A stretch of DNA of 58,019 bases, taken from assembly GCA_946493085.1 (NCBI GenBank), contig CAMMAC010000008.1:1-58019 (forward strand), in the 5' to 3' direction. The notes under the pieces are model-generated. The model was not told the origin of the DNA and searched no databases. It saw nothing but the letters and a program-made list of their open reading frames with translations. Origin of the DNA: an uncultured Clostridiaceae bacterium (GTDB taxonomy: Bacteria > Bacillota > Clostridia > TANB77 > CAG-508). Of the stretch, positions 33,501 to 43,443 are shown piece by piece. How positions within the stretch are numbered: position 1 is the stretch's first letter; every line of letters starts with the position of its first letter. A program made the translations under genes and the position numbers.

Positions 33501-35756
33501 GGAGGAGATAGATACTTAAATTCAGGGGAGAAAGTAACATACTACCTAACTTATGAAGTAAATAAAACAACAGATGAGAATGGAGAAAATTGGATTATCC
33601 TAGATGAAGAGTTACAAAGTGGAACAGCAATAGGAGTAGGAAAAGAAAATATAGCAGAAATTAATAGATACTCAACCATCTATGCAGATGGAACACAAGT
33701 ACCAAATGTAGGAGATGTAGGAGGATTACCAGCAGGATTAATTGATGTAGATTCTAATCCAGGAAACGTAGAAGATACTGGAATAGGAAAAGATACAGGA
33801 ATTAATGATTCCGTATATGAAAGATTTGAAGATGATAGTGATAAAGCACCAAACATCAGAATTATCCTATATAGAGATGATGAAGAAAACAGAGTGATCC
33901 AAGGAACTGTATGGGAAGACGATAGAAATGTAAATGATAATAGTATTAATGGAGGAACTACAGCAACAGGAGATGGTATTAGAGACGAAGACGAGACAAA
34001 AATAAATGGTGTAACCGTACAATTAGTAGAAATTATGGATAATGGAACAGAATTTGTATGGAGAGAATTTGGAGACCATAGCCAAGATTATACACAGCCA
34101 ATTGAAACCATAGGAAAAGGAACAGGTAGCGGAACCCAGGCAGAAGAAACACCAATTATTAACGTAGCAAACCTAGTAGAGAACTATAAATTTGCAGGAG
34201 ACTATACAGGTCAATATGTATTTAAATCGTTTATGCCAGGTAACTACGTAATAAGATACATTTATGGAGATACTGTAAGAACAGTACTTGTAAATGATAC
34301 ATCAGAGAGTGAAGAAGCAAAGAATATAAGTAGTGTGTATGGAGAACAAGGATTAAATGCAAAATCTTACAATGGACATGATTACAAATCTACAACCTAC
34401 CAAGCAGGATTAGGTACTTATGATGGAAATAACACTCATGCAAGTTATGTATATGATATTGCAAGATCAGATGCAACTTCTGTAGTATCAGATGCAAAAG
34501 ATTTAAAAACATTGGATAATATTAATACAACCATGTCAGACTTAAATAGTAGAGCAGAAGTAATTGACTACTCAGATAACGATTTAACAAACCATATAGC
34601 AGAGGTATTAGCATCTTATAGAGAACAACCAAACTATAATGGAACAGCATATAATCAAACACAGGTACAATCTTTAGTACAAGAGTTAATAGATAGAACA
34701 AAAATGACGGCAGAAACAGGAACTATGAACATTGAGTTTGAATATAACACAGCAACAACAGGAAATAACGGAAATAATAATCAAACAAGATATGTAGTAG
34801 CAAATGTAGACTTAGGATTAGAAGAGAGACCAAAAGCACAACTTGCAGTAGAAAAAGAAGTAACTAATGTAAGATTAACACTTGCAAATGGAACTGTACT
34901 ATTTGATGCAGAAACAACAGCATCTAATGTATTATGGCAAGACCATAAATATTATCAAGCAGGCTACACGGATGGCTTGTTAGATGAAAGTAAGTTTAGT
35001 ACTATTACAGCTATTAGAAACTTAAATTCAACTAAATTTGGATTAATCCAATTAACAATGGATGAAGAGTTAATGCATGGAGCAACCATAAGAATCACAT
35101 ACAACATAACAGTAAGAAATGTAGGAGAAGCTGATTACAACGATGATAACTTCTATTATACAGGAGTAGCCGCAGATACAAATACTATCGTAAGAACAAC
35201 AGCAAATCAAGTAATCGACTACATAGCAAATAACTTACAATTCTATGCAACAGATAATAGTAGTTGGCAAGTAATCTCACAAGAAGATTTACTAAATAAT
35301 GGATTAGTCAATACAGAATTAACCGATAATATAGCACAATACAATACCATTATTAGTACATCAGATAGCGCAGCAATTGTTAATACGCCATTAGTACCAA
35401 ACATCTATAAAGAAAGAATAGATAATAATGCACAAGATAGTGTATCAGACCCATTAGTATTAACGCAATTAATTACAGCAGAGAATGATACAGACGACTT
35501 AACCTATAGAAATATAGTGGAGATAGTAAGAACAAGTAACACAGTAGGAAGAAAGAATGAGTTTTCAGTAGGAGGAAACCAGAATCCAAGCGAAGATCCA
35601 CAAGAAATGGATAGTGATAGATCAGAAACAGTAAGAATCTTACCACCATTTGGAGAAACAGGAATTTACTACATTATAGCAATTACTATCATAGCAGCAG
35701 TAGGAATTATTATCGTAGGAGTTATCTTTATTAAGAAAAAGGTGCTTAAGAAATAA
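30600..35756 (+). CDS. Giant surface protein with SdrD-B-like domains, C-terminal TM anchor
   Basis: Signal peptide; GGKVWVDKDGGKESIGDSQYGSGDTPMSNVPVYLYRQDGTLIATTTTDGNGDYLFTDL; QGTVWEDDRNVNDN...; tail FGETGIYYIIAITIIAAVGIIIVGVIFIKKKVLKK. Confidence 0.88.
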   Translation: MKKSIKWLASIGLITAMTIMLSLLFSSKVFAWMPSLQSGNPTTGIFPQVYLQNRAIVLPEERWSYLTKQWQGTITGGNILCGDQGKAIRSGHFDPTIYYAEDVGPLTATFNEAVSAAMDTYKHQVEQIYAYKDNVSVIVSESHNLDSRFNRNEFAFLLLFFQGEEYDSAAKNLAQKMMAQIQGQLAGEEKPTDYESTIDPVNTYHDWSGDPNLGPQVGVMETSDGAGNGYEKVLENGEYTSDSGGEQAQIAYVLSVMEDVYGTSGYTNEYTEEDIQTAYWMLVDPNGIESLHKLTAKGKELYQKSIEYAQFLQEISGGYKIEIDTTDAQIIANQTNKEYIVGPFVANYPDYEDMSYIKSMYITADSGMLLVDEQHDEFEIICKGAETEVPGSNGISKIYPKSGEPFFIKFSADKLNYPDKVELHVQAEYLQKCSVNYEIYDSKMNVYRYIGYTDTSGEYAMLHGTVTLTAYVTYQQQEQQGTIHHHVEDPDRPGHCSDACWNEPNMVWVTRTATHSITGDTYQPYVQMDEDPETTEIAQPLPCTTGGYRQYQTVEATGGVVGKPPVGEETPPGNPPDNPPTIYLTFELGGKVWVDKDGGKESIGDSQYGSGDTPMSNVPVYLYRQDGTLIATTTTDGNGDYLFTDLNAMYKYYVKFRYNAQYYEPVEYVSPYNGNWTNNSNGTDVRDERLAINARFQTISATPDNYTRPDGSSNRTFTRDELEAAGAIDQFGNLTGGSGDQGEYVVDCQLESFTGNGSIDLYPVEDIFVIDYAQNQLSRTIINATPIYEKILHINQGYKERQDVDLALKKDVEKATLEINGKTHVYEYDQRSEANDPNYDGTFDVSVRISDGYYSTEYSRELYKSDYAYKVSQYGENYAEYGKDKSDELRIFVTYKLTVRNQSMSIRGRIDEIVDYFDADYTFVPERSYIEWSDGSTNNNPDIFSVGSSKLGSTPGDISGYNKVYVTGGDRYLNSGEKVTYYLTYEVNKTTDENGENWIILDEELQSGTAIGVGKENIAEINRYSTIYADGTQVPNVGDVGGLPAGLIDVDSNPGNVEDTGIGKDTGINDSVYERFEDDSDKAPNIRIILYRDDEENRVIQGTVWEDDRNVNDNSINGGTTATGDGIRDEDETKINGVTVQLVEIMDNGTEFVWREFGDHSQDYTQPIETIGKGTGSGTQAEETPIINVANLVENYKFAGDYTGQYVFKSFMPGNYVIRYIYGDTVRTVLVNDTSESEEAKNISSVYGEQGLNAKSYNGHDYKSTTYQAGLGTYDGNNTHASYVYDIARSDATSVVSDAKDLKTLDNINTTMSDLNSRAEVIDYSDNDLTNHIAEVLASYREQPNYNGTAYNQTQVQSLVQELIDRTKMTAETGTMNIEFEYNTATTGNNGNNNQTRYVVANVDLGLEERPKAQLAVEKEVTNVRLTLANGTVLFDAETTASNVLWQDHKYYQAGYTDGLLDESKFSTITAIRNLNSTKFGLIQLTMDEELMHGATIRITYNITVRNVGEADYNDDNFYYTGVAADTNTIVRTTANQVIDYIANNLQFYATDNSSWQVISQEDLLNNGLVNTELTDNIAQYNTIISTSDSAAIVNTPLVPNIYKERIDNNAQDSVSDPLVLTQLITAENDTDDLTYRNIVEIVRTSNTVGRKNEFSVGGNQNPSEDPQEMDSDRSETVRILPPFGETGIYYIIAITIIAAVGIIIVGVIFIKKKVLKK

Positions 35757-35796
35757 AGATAAGTGCTTAAAAAAGTTTTATAAATTATTTCTAAAG

Positions 35797-35846
35797 TGAA
35801 CCCAAATTATTAAACAAAAAAGTTTAATAAAGAGGGTTCATTTTTA
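35797..35846 (+). terminator. Rho-independent terminator
   Basis: tgaacccaaattattaaac...gtttaataaagagggttcattttt. Confidence 0.8.
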
Positions 35847-36040
35847 TGAATCAAAATTAATAGTTAAGAGAGTAAAAAACTAAGGATGTCACTATGTAAA
35901 TTACTGCTAATGTCTGAATAAAAGATTATAAAAATACGCCATAACGGATTGGAACATAAATATTTTAAATATTCATAAAGAAAAAATGTTATTTATAGAT
36001 ATAAAAAGGAGGATATTTTAGGAAAATTCAAACCTATGTA

Positions 36041-36070
36041 TTGACAAAGTTTATGTGATTAAGATATAAT
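36041..36070 (+). promoter_or_regulatory. Sigma-A type promoter for rpsU
   Basis: TTGACA, 18-nt spacer, TATAAT. Confidence 0.7.
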
Positions 36071-36150
36071 ATCTTACATGTAAGGAAGGAAAAACTTACC
36101 AAAAATATCCCACACAAAAAAGTGTTATTACTGGAAGGAGGGGAATATTC

Positions 36151-36321
36151 ATGTCAGAGATTAAAGTTAATAATGGTAATATAGAAGACGCCTTAAAAAG
36201 ATTTAAAAGACAATGTGCAAGAAATGGCGTATTACAAGAGGTTCGTAAAAGGGAACATTACGAAAAACCAAGTGTAAAGAGAAAGAAAAAATCAGAGGCT
36301 GCAAGAAAAAGAAAGTTTTAA
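36151..36321 (+). CDS. rpsU: 30S ribosomal protein S21
   Basis: [56 protein letters not shown]; absent from the ORF track because it is short. Confidence 0.95.
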   Translation: MSEIKVNNGNIEDALKRFKRQCARNGVLQEVRKREHYEKPSVKRKKKSEAARKRKF

Positions 36322-36407
36322 TATAAGTTTAAATAAAAGAGGCGTTTACCAGTGGATGAATATTGGAAAACGCTTATTTTATTATATAAAGGAAGGATGA
36401 TGGAAAT

Positions 36408-36848
36408 ATGTTAAAAGAAAAATTATTACAAGATTTAAAGGAAAGCATGAAAGAAAAGAATATTGTTAGAAAAAACGTTATTCAAATGGTAAGAGCAGCC
36501 ATTTTACAAGTGGAAAAAGATAAGCAAATAGAAGTAAATGATGATCAAATATTAGAAATAATAGCAAAAGAATCTAAAAAAAGAAAAGATTCCTTAGCAG
36601 ATTACGAAAAAAGTGGAAGAGAAGATTTAATTGTGCAAATTAAGGATGAAATAGAAATATTAGCAGAATATTTACCTAAACCATTAACTAGAGAAGAATT
36701 AGAAAAAATTATATTGACAGTTATAGAAGAAACAGGAGCAACTACTATAAAAGACATGGGAAAAGTAATGAAAGAAGTAAAACAAAAAGTAGGTACTAGA
36801 GCAGATGGAAAAACAATTAATGAAATAGTAAAGGAAAAATTAGCTTAA
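36408..36848 (+). CDS. GatB/YqeY domain-containing protein
   Basis: MLKEKLLQDLKESMKEKNIVRKNVIQMVRAAILQ...GKVMKEVKQKVGTRADGKTINEIVKEKL. Confidence 0.92.
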   Translation: MLKEKLLQDLKESMKEKNIVRKNVIQMVRAAILQVEKDKQIEVNDDQILEIIAKESKKRKDSLADYEKSGREDLIVQIKDEIEILAEYLPKPLTREELEKIILTVIEETGATTIKDMGKVMKEVKQKVGTRADGKTINEIVKEKLA

Positions 36849-36893
36849 AAAGAATAGAATATTATTAAAAATATTCTTATAGGAAAAAGAAAG

Positions 36894-38378
36894 ATGGAAA
36901 AATTAAAAGAAAAAATATTAAAACATGATAATTTGATAATGATTTTAATAATGCTATTAATTTCTAGTTCTTTTTTACTTACCATATCTTTAGATGCAAA
37001 TGACGAACTTTGGAATTTTTCGAATATTTATAAAATGACAAATGGTTTGCAAATATATAAAGATTTAAATGTAATTGTAACACCATTATTTTTCTTCCTA
37101 GGAAAAATAATACTAGAAACCTTTGGAACTAATTACCTTATATTTCGCATTTATAGTGTAGTAATTCTTAATACATGTGTATTTTTCTGTATATATCAGA
37201 TTTTTAGAAAATTACAAATGCAAAAATTAAATGCGATGTTTTTTACGGTATTTTTTATGATTATACAAATGATAATTTTATTAAATGGTTTTTATAATTT
37301 TTTAGCAATATTATTTGTTCTTTTAGGAATTTTTTGGGAACTAAAAGTAAGCGAAGAAAAAAAATATAAAAATATGGTACAAGGATTGATTACTTTTTTA
37401 ATATTTTTATCTAAGCAAAATATTGTTATCTTCTATTTGCTAGGAAGAATATTGTATTTCTTTATAAAAGAAGACAAAAAAGATCTCATAAAACTATGTA
37501 TAGAATTAATAAGTAGTGCAATTTGCTTAGTTTTATTTTTGCTATATATGTATGTGACAGATAATTTATTTGCTTTTTTAGATTATACAGTAGGAGGGTT
37601 AAAGGAGTTCTCAAAAAATAATATGTTTGGTTCAATTACAGGACTCATAACAATTATTGCAGAAATAGGAATTAGCATTTTTATGATTTGGATGGCGAAG
37701 AATAAAAAAATACCATTAAAAAAACAAGAAAGAAACAATATTTTATTATTAGCTTCTATAAGTTTATTTATGCTAGGAATTGCTTATCCAATTTTTAATA
37801 CGGCACATGTTTTTATAGGTAGCATTGTTTTTATAGTTATGATGATATACGTGTTAGACTTACTTATTTTTAAACCATTATTATATACGGGAAAAATTAA
37901 CAAAATAAAAAAGTGGCTTATCATAATAGCAGTTTTTACTTTATTAGGTGGTAATCTATGGTATAATATGCAAAGATATGAGACTATAAAAGAATTTTCC
38001 TATGGAATAGAAACCCCATATTATGGTGTATTAGTAGAAAAAGAAAAAAGAGAAGAAATAGACGAAATTTTGCAATATATAAAACAAGAAGAAGCAGCAG
38101 GAAGAAATGTAAAAATAATATCTTATTATGCCAATTTGTATATGAATTTGTTAGAAAGAAATAATGGAGAAATGGATTTGCCTTTTTATGGAAATTTAGG
38201 TAAAGATGGTGAAGAAGGATTAATAGAGCAAATTAAACAACTAAGAAACACCAAAATATTGATATTAACACAAGAAGATGAAGATTATCAAGAATCTAAA
38301 AAAGTAATGTATTACATAAAAGAAAACTATCCAAAAGAAGGAGAAATTAGGCAATTTTCTATTTATTATGCAGAGTAA
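36894..38378 (+). CDS. Polytopic membrane protein, glycosyltransferase family 39/PMT-like
   Basis: Multi-TM, DANDELWNFSNIYKMTNGLQIYKDLNVIVTPLFFFLG. Confidence 0.6.
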   Translation: MEKLKEKILKHDNLIMILIMLLISSSFLLTISLDANDELWNFSNIYKMTNGLQIYKDLNVIVTPLFFFLGKIILETFGTNYLIFRIYSVVILNTCVFFCIYQIFRKLQMQKLNAMFFTVFFMIIQMIILLNGFYNFLAILFVLLGIFWELKVSEEKKYKNMVQGLITFLIFLSKQNIVIFYLLGRILYFFIKEDKKDLIKLCIELISSAICLVLFLLYMYVTDNLFAFLDYTVGGLKEFSKNNMFGSITGLITIIAEIGISIFMIWMAKNKKIPLKKQERNNILLLASISLFMLGIAYPIFNTAHVFIGSIVFIVMMIYVLDLLIFKPLLYTGKINKIKKWLIIIAVFTLLGGNLWYNMQRYETIKEFSYGIETPYYGVLVEKEKREEIDEILQYIKQEEAAGRNVKIISYYANLYMNLLERNNGEMDLPFYGNLGKDGEEGLIEQIKQLRNTKILILTQEDEDYQESKKVMYYIKENYPKEGEIRQFSIYYAE

Positions 38379-38430
38379 AATATACAGGAGAAATCTTGTA
38401 TATTTTTTCCATTTTGTATTATAATAATAA

Positions 38431-38585
38431 TGAACTTTAGGGGCGTTCCTTAAAGTTCAAAATAAAATAATGGATTATAATAGTGTGATTGAAAGAATAA
38501 ACTAAAGAAATTTTTTTTATAATAAAATTGAACAAAAAGAAATAAAGGGCAAAAAATGAACTTTAAGGAACATTCCTAAAGTTTA
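38431..38585. repeat. 155-bp element bounded by 29-bp inverted, individually palindromic repeats
   Basis: TGAACTTTAGGGGCGTTCCTTAAAGTTCA (38431-38459) and inverted near-copy TGAACTTTAAGGAACATTCCTAAAGTTTA (38557-38585). Confidence 0.6.
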
Positions 38586-38604
38586 AAGAAAGGAAGAAAC
38601 GAAA

Positions 38605-39882
38605 ATGAGTTATCAAAAAATAACGTTAAAAGAAGGAATTTATTTTCATAAAATACAAACAAATAAATTTAAAACCAATTTATTTGCTATTTTTTTGACA
38701 GTTCCTATTACAAGAGAAAATGTAACAAAAAATGCCTTAACAACAACAGTACTACGTAGAGGAACAAACAAAATGCCTACACAAGAGGAAATTAGTAAAA
38801 AATTAGAAGAGATGTATGGGGCAGCATTTGATTGTGGAATAGAAAAAATAGGAGATAATCAGTCATTAAAATTCTATTTGGAGGTTGTTAACAACCAATT
38901 TTTACCAGAAAAGGAAGATTTGGTGGAAATGTCGTTAGAGCTATTAATGGACATTGTGTTTCATCCATTGATAGAAAACAAACAATTCAAAGAAGAATAT
39001 GTGCAAGGAGAAAAGGAAAATTTAAAACAAATTATAGAAAGTAAACTAGATAATAAAGCTACCTATGCTTTAGAAAGTTGTATAGAAAATATGTATGAAG
39101 AAAAGCCATATGGACTATATAAATATGGATATGTAGAGGACCTACAAGGCATAACTGCTAAAACTCTATATGAATACTATCAAGGATTAATACAAAGTTG
39201 TCAAATAGATATTTTTGCCTCCGGAGATTTTGGAGCAGAAAAATTAGAAAGAATAGTAGAAAAATCCTTTAAAGAATACAAAGAAAGGAAGCCAAATTTA
39301 GTATTAAAATGGGAAGAAAAAGAAGAAATAAAAGAGCCAAAGAAAAAAATAGAAAGTAAACAAATTTCTCAAGGAAAATTGGTAATAGGACTAGATGTAA
39401 AAACCGATAAGGAAGAAGAAAATTATAAAACAGTAGTATATAATACTGTTTTAGGAGGAGGATCTAATTCAAAATTATTTCAAAATGTAAGAGAAAAGGA
39501 AAGTCTAGCATATACAGTTAGTTCTAGTTATGCAAGAAGAAAACAAAATATTTTTATAAGAGCTGGTATCGAAATAGAAAATTATGATAAAGCATTAGAA
39601 ATTATAAAAAAACAATTGCAGGATATGAAAGAAGGAAATTTTTCTGAGGAGGATTTAAACAATGCTAAGAATTTATTGCTATCCACCATAGAAAATATTC
39701 CAGAAGAGCAAGATACAGAAATTACGTACTATTTTGGACAAGAATTAGCCGGAACAGAGGATACCATAGAAATGTATCAAGAAAAGATAAAAAATGTAAG
39801 CAAAAAAGATGTAGTAGAGGTAGCAAATAAAATACAAATTAATACCATTTATTTTTTAACAAACCAAGGAGGTCAGGAATGA
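38605..39882 (+). CDS. M16 family peptidase-like protein, YmfF-like (non-catalytic partner)
   Basis: M16 fold, no HXXEH; followed by a catalytic paralog. Confidence 0.82.
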   Translation: MSYQKITLKEGIYFHKIQTNKFKTNLFAIFLTVPITRENVTKNALTTTVLRRGTNKMPTQEEISKKLEEMYGAAFDCGIEKIGDNQSLKFYLEVVNNQFLPEKEDLVEMSLELLMDIVFHPLIENKQFKEEYVQGEKENLKQIIESKLDNKATYALESCIENMYEEKPYGLYKYGYVEDLQGITAKTLYEYYQGLIQSCQIDIFASGDFGAEKLERIVEKSFKEYKERKPNLVLKWEEKEEIKEPKKKIESKQISQGKLVIGLDVKTDKEEENYKTVVYNTVLGGGSNSKLFQNVREKESLAYTVSSSYARRKQNIFIRAGIEIENYDKALEIIKKQLQDMKEGNFSEEDLNNAKNLLLSTIENIPEEQDTEITYYFGQELAGTEDTIEMYQEKIKNVSKKDVVEVANKIQINTIYFLTNQGGQE

Positions 39883-41150
39883 AAGTAGTTGAAAGTTTAA
39901 AAATAAAAGAAAAGGTATATATAGAAAAGTTAAATAATGGGCTTACCGTAATGATCATTCCTAAAGAAACAACAAACAAAAAATTTGTTATTTGGGGAAC
40001 CCATTTTGGTTCTGTAGATAATCATTTTATTGTACCAAGCACAAATGAAGAAATTACTTTGCCAGATGGCGTTGCACATTTTTTAGAGCATAAAATGTTT
40101 GAACAAGAAAATGGAGTAAATAGCTTGGATAAACTAATGGCATTAGGAGTAGATCCCAATGCGTATACAACGAATAATCATACAGCTTATTATTTTGAAT
40201 GTACAAGTCATTTTGAAGAAGCATTGGATGAACTAATGGATTATGTACAACATCCTTACTTTACAAACGAAAATGTAGAAAAAGAAAAAGGAATTATAGG
40301 ACAAGAAATAAAAATGTATGAAGATGATCCAGGATGGCAATTATACATGAATGCACTAGATTGCATGTATCAAAATAATCCGATAAAAATAGATATTGCA
40401 GGAACAGTAGAATCTATTAGCAAGATAGATAAAGAAATATTGTATAAAAGCTATGAAACTTTTTATCATCCATCTAATATGGTGATGGTAGTTTGCGGAA
40501 ATTTTAAACCAGAGGAAATTTTAGAGGAAATAAAGAAAAGGTTAGTAGAAAGAAAAGAACAGGGAGAGATAGAAAGAATTTATACACAAGAAGAGGCAAA
40601 AATTCATCAAAAATATAAAGAAGTTAGTATGGAAGTAAGCATACCTTTATTTGCCATCGGTTTTAAAGACAAGATAGGGCAAAAAGATATTGTAAAAAGA
40701 AATATTGCAGTAGAAATTCTATTGAACATGCTAATTGGAAAAAGTTCAAAATTATATCAAAAATTATACAGTGAAGGAGTTTTAATGACAGAACCAGATA
40801 TTTCCTATGATTTTTCGGAACAATATGCTTATGCATTAATAACAGGTCAATCTAAAAATCCTAAGAAAATAGAAGAAGAATTAAAAGAAGAGATAAAAAG
40901 TCAAAAAGAAAAATTTGATGTAGAACAATTTGAAAGACTAAAAAGAAAAGTATATGGGGATTTTGTAGTAGAATATAATAATATTTCTGACATTAGTCGT
41001 ATGTTTTTATCAGATTTCTTTAAAGGAATTAATTCTTTAGAATATATAGAGCAATATACGAGTGTATCGGTAGAATATACAAAACAAATATTGACAGAAG
41101 TTTTTGACGAAAATAATAAAATTTTGTCTGCTGTATTACCAAAAGGATAA
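39879..41150 (+). CDS. M16 family zinc peptidase, YmfH-like
   Basis: VAHFLEHKMFE (HXXEH) motif. Confidence 0.88.
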   Translation: MKVVESLKIKEKVYIEKLNNGLTVMIIPKETTNKKFVIWGTHFGSVDNHFIVPSTNEEITLPDGVAHFLEHKMFEQENGVNSLDKLMALGVDPNAYTTNNHTAYYFECTSHFEEALDELMDYVQHPYFTNENVEKEKGIIGQEIKMYEDDPGWQLYMNALDCMYQNNPIKIDIAGTVESISKIDKEILYKSYETFYHPSNMVMVVCGNFKPEEILEEIKKRLVERKEQGEIERIYTQEEAKIHQKYKEVSMEVSIPLFAIGFKDKIGQKDIVKRNIAVEILLNMLIGKSSKLYQKLYSEGVLMTEPDISYDFSEQYAYALITGQSKNPKKIEEELKEEIKSQKEKFDVEQFERLKRKVYGDFVVEYNNISDISRMFLSDFFKGINSLEYIEQYTSVSVEYTKQILTEVFDENNKILSAVLPKG

Positions 41151-41305
41151 AAATGTGTCGAAAAAAATAAAAAAAGCTAGAAAAATGTCATACAAAAAAT
41201 GCCATAAAACGCCTAAAAATAAGCATTTTTTATTGACTAAATTGTAAAAATATGGTAAGTTAGATATATACAAAAGAGAAATCCACGAAAAAGGAGAGTG
41301 ATTAT

Positions 41306-41524
41306 ATGTTAAACGAAGAAATTTGTGAATTAAGAGAGAAATTGAACGAAAGTATAACAAATGGAGAAGACTACATGGTAACATATAAGCTAAGTATTGA
41401 ATTGGATGAACTAATTGCAAGATACTATAGGAACCATGGATTAAGAAACACAAGAGATAAACTAAAAAATGTAACAAAAGAAAATAAAGAAAAAATAGAT
41501 ATAAAATATTTAGCTACAAAATAG
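41306..41524 (+). CDS. Spo0E-like aspartyl-phosphate phosphatase family protein
   Basis: Small helical protein with YKLSIELDELIARYY (Spo0E SxxLDxLI motif). Confidence 0.75.
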   Translation: MLNEEICELREKLNESITNGEDYMVTYKLSIELDELIARYYRNHGLRNTRDKLKNVTKENKEKIDIKYLATK

Positions 41525-41531
41525 CGATAGA

Positions 41532-41571
41532 GAGAAAAAGTATGTATAGAAACATTACTTTTTCTTTTTTT
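41532..41571 (+). terminator. Rho-independent terminator
   Basis: agaaaaagtatgt...acattactttttctttttt. Confidence 0.65.
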
Positions 41572-41603
41572 AGGACGAAACCCTATAAAAATAGGCAAAA
41601 AAG

Positions 41604-41632
41604 TTGAAAAATAAAAAAAAAAGAGGTATAAT
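41604..41632 (+). promoter_or_regulatory. Sigma-A type promoter for the T4SS-like locus
   Basis: TTGAAA, 17-nt spacer, TATAAT. Confidence 0.6.
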
Positions 41633-41672
41633 TAAAGAAGAAAGATAATGAGAAAGAACGGAGGATAAAGAA

Positions 41673-42026
41673 GTGAAGTTAAAAAGGGTAGTTATGTTAA
41701 TAACATTAATAATGGTAATAGTAAGCACAAGTTGTTACGCAACATTTAATCCAGATTATTATGAACCATCTGATGTGCAGACATGGAAAGAAGCTCCTGC
41801 AATAGAATTAGGAAGTAGAATAATTGGAGTGATTATGATAATAGGAACCATTGTTGCAGTGGCTACTTTAATGGTACTTGGAATAAAATACATGTTGGGA
41901 AGTGTAGAAGAAAGAGCAGAATATAAACAAACTATGAAACCATACTTAATAGGGGTATTTTTAACTTTTGCAACATGTACTTTACTTACTATAATATATA
42001 ATATAGTTGTTGGAATACAAGTATAG
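41673..42026 (+). CDS. TrbC/VirB2-like pilin paralog 1
   Basis: Signal peptide plus two TMs, GIKYMLGSVEERAEYKQTMKPYLIG. Confidence 0.7.
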   Translation: MKLKRVVMLITLIMVIVSTSCYATFNPDYYEPSDVQTWKEAPAIELGSRIIGVIMIIGTIVAVATLMVLGIKYMLGSVEERAEYKQTMKPYLIGVFLTFATCTLLTIIYNIVVGIQV

Positions 42027-42037
42027 GAGGGATAGAA

Positions 42038-42490
42038 ATGAAAATTTTTAAGCAATTAAAAAATTTAATGGTTTTATGTATTATATTTTTATTACTATAT
42101 ACGATTCCTAGTTATGCGAGACAAGTAGAAGGAACACAAGCAGGTTCTGGAGATGTAGTTTCAGAGAGTACAACAGAAGTACAAGAACATTCTACTGGTG
42201 AAATTATAGAAGAAGGAGATACATTTATAGAAATAGGAGAAAGTGAAGAGCCAAAGATAGAGCAGAGCAATTTAAAGGCTTTAGCTAATACGTTATATAA
42301 TATTTTATTAGTAGTAGGAATTATTATAGCAGCAGTATTAGGAGGGGTATTAGGAATAAAATTTATGATGGGAAGTGTGGATGAACAAGCAGAAGTTAAA
42401 ACAATGTTAGTGCCATATATAGCAGGTTGTGTAGTAATATTTGGAGCATTTACTATTTGGAAAATAGTATTATTAATAATACAAGCGTAA
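42038..42490 (+). CDS. TrbC/VirB2-like pilin paralog 2
   Basis: GIKFMMGSVDEQAEVKTMLVPYIAG. Confidence 0.68.
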   Translation: MKIFKQLKNLMVLCIIFLLLYTIPSYARQVEGTQAGSGDVVSESTTEVQEHSTGEIIEEGDTFIEIGESEEPKIEQSNLKALANTLYNILLVVGIIIAAVLGGVLGIKFMMGSVDEQAEVKTMLVPYIAGCVVIFGAFTIWKIVLLIIQA

Positions 42491-42534
42491 AATGATAAAA
42501 ATGTCTAAAAAATTATTAAAAAAGTAAAAAAGTA

Positions 42535-42563
42535 TTGAAAAAATAAAAAAAATAATTTATAAT
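42535..42563 (+). promoter_or_regulatory. Sigma-A type promoter for the third pilin-like gene
   Basis: TTGAAA, 17-nt spacer, TATAAT. Confidence 0.55.
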
Positions 42564-42585
42564 AAAAAATAAGGAGGAAGAAAGT

Positions 42586-42954
42586 ATGAAAAAACAAGTA
42601 AAGATGGTAAGTATAATGCTATTAGTTATGATGATTTTATGTTCAATAACAAATGTAGTATTAGGTGCAGGAGTTATTGCATCATTAAGTGGTGATAAAA
42701 CTACTACTGTAAGTGGACAAGGAATTACAAATTTAGGTTCTACTATTGTTGGTGTTTTACAAATAATTGGTATTATTGTTGCAGTTGTAGTTCTATTAGT
42801 ATTAGGTATTAAATATATGATGGGTAGCGCAGAAGAAAAGGCAGAATACAAAAAAACAATGATACCATATGTAATTGGTGCTTTATTAATTTTTGCAGCA
42901 TCAACTATCGTAAATGTTTTGTACAATTTATTTTTCAACATCAATTTATCATAA
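42586..42954 (+). CDS. TrbC/VirB2-like pilin paralog 3
   Basis: GIKYMMGSAEEKAEYKKTMIPYVIG. Confidence 0.72.
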   Translation: MKKQVKMVSIMLLVMMILCSITNVVLGAGVIASLSGDKTTTVSGQGITNLGSTIVGVLQIIGIIVAVVVLLVLGIKYMMGSAEEKAEYKKTMIPYVIGALLIFAASTIVNVLYNLFFNINLS

Positions 42955-42991
42955 TATGACAAATTAGTGACAAAAATATTACAAAAAAATT

Positions 42992-43022
42992 AAAAAATGC
43001 ATGAAAATGCATTTTTTTTGTG
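42992..43022 (+). terminator. Hairpin terminator
   Basis: aaatgcatgaaaatgcatttttttt. Confidence 0.6.
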
Positions 43023-43095
43023 CTTTTTGTTTCTTTTTGGAATGTTTTTTGATATAATATAAATAAGTGTAAATGGATACAAAGGAGGAAATTCT

Positions 43096-43443
43096 ATGGG
43101 AACATACAATATACCTAGAAATGTAAAAGGAGAAGGAAGAATATTATTTATATTTTCTACAAAATCTTTATTATATTCCGGAGCAGGATTATTAGTAGGT
43201 TTGCCCTTTTATTTTGTTTTTTCATTGACTGGAATGGCAGTAATAGGAATAGTAATTATGGCTATATTTGCTTTAATAGGATTTATTATTGCTACTTTTA
43301 AAATTCCAGAAATAGGAGCCGTTAAGTTTACAAAAACGGTAGGTGGAGAAAACATAGATGATGTTATAAAAAGAGCTATTAAATTTAGAAGAAAAGGAAA
43401 CAAGTTGTATATATACACAAAGGAGGACGAAAAGGATGGATAG
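43096..43443 (+). CDS. PrgI-family-like membrane protein (T4SS)
   Basis: YNIPRNVKGEGRILFIFSTKSLLYSGAGLLVGLPFYFVFSLTG; two TMs, immediately upstream of the VirB4 region. Confidence 0.65.
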   Translation: MGTYNIPRNVKGEGRILFIFSTKSLLYSGAGLLVGLPFYFVFSLTGMAVIGIVIMAIFALIGFIIATFKIPEIGAVKFTKTVGGENIDDVIKRAIKFRRKGNKLYIYTKEDEKDG

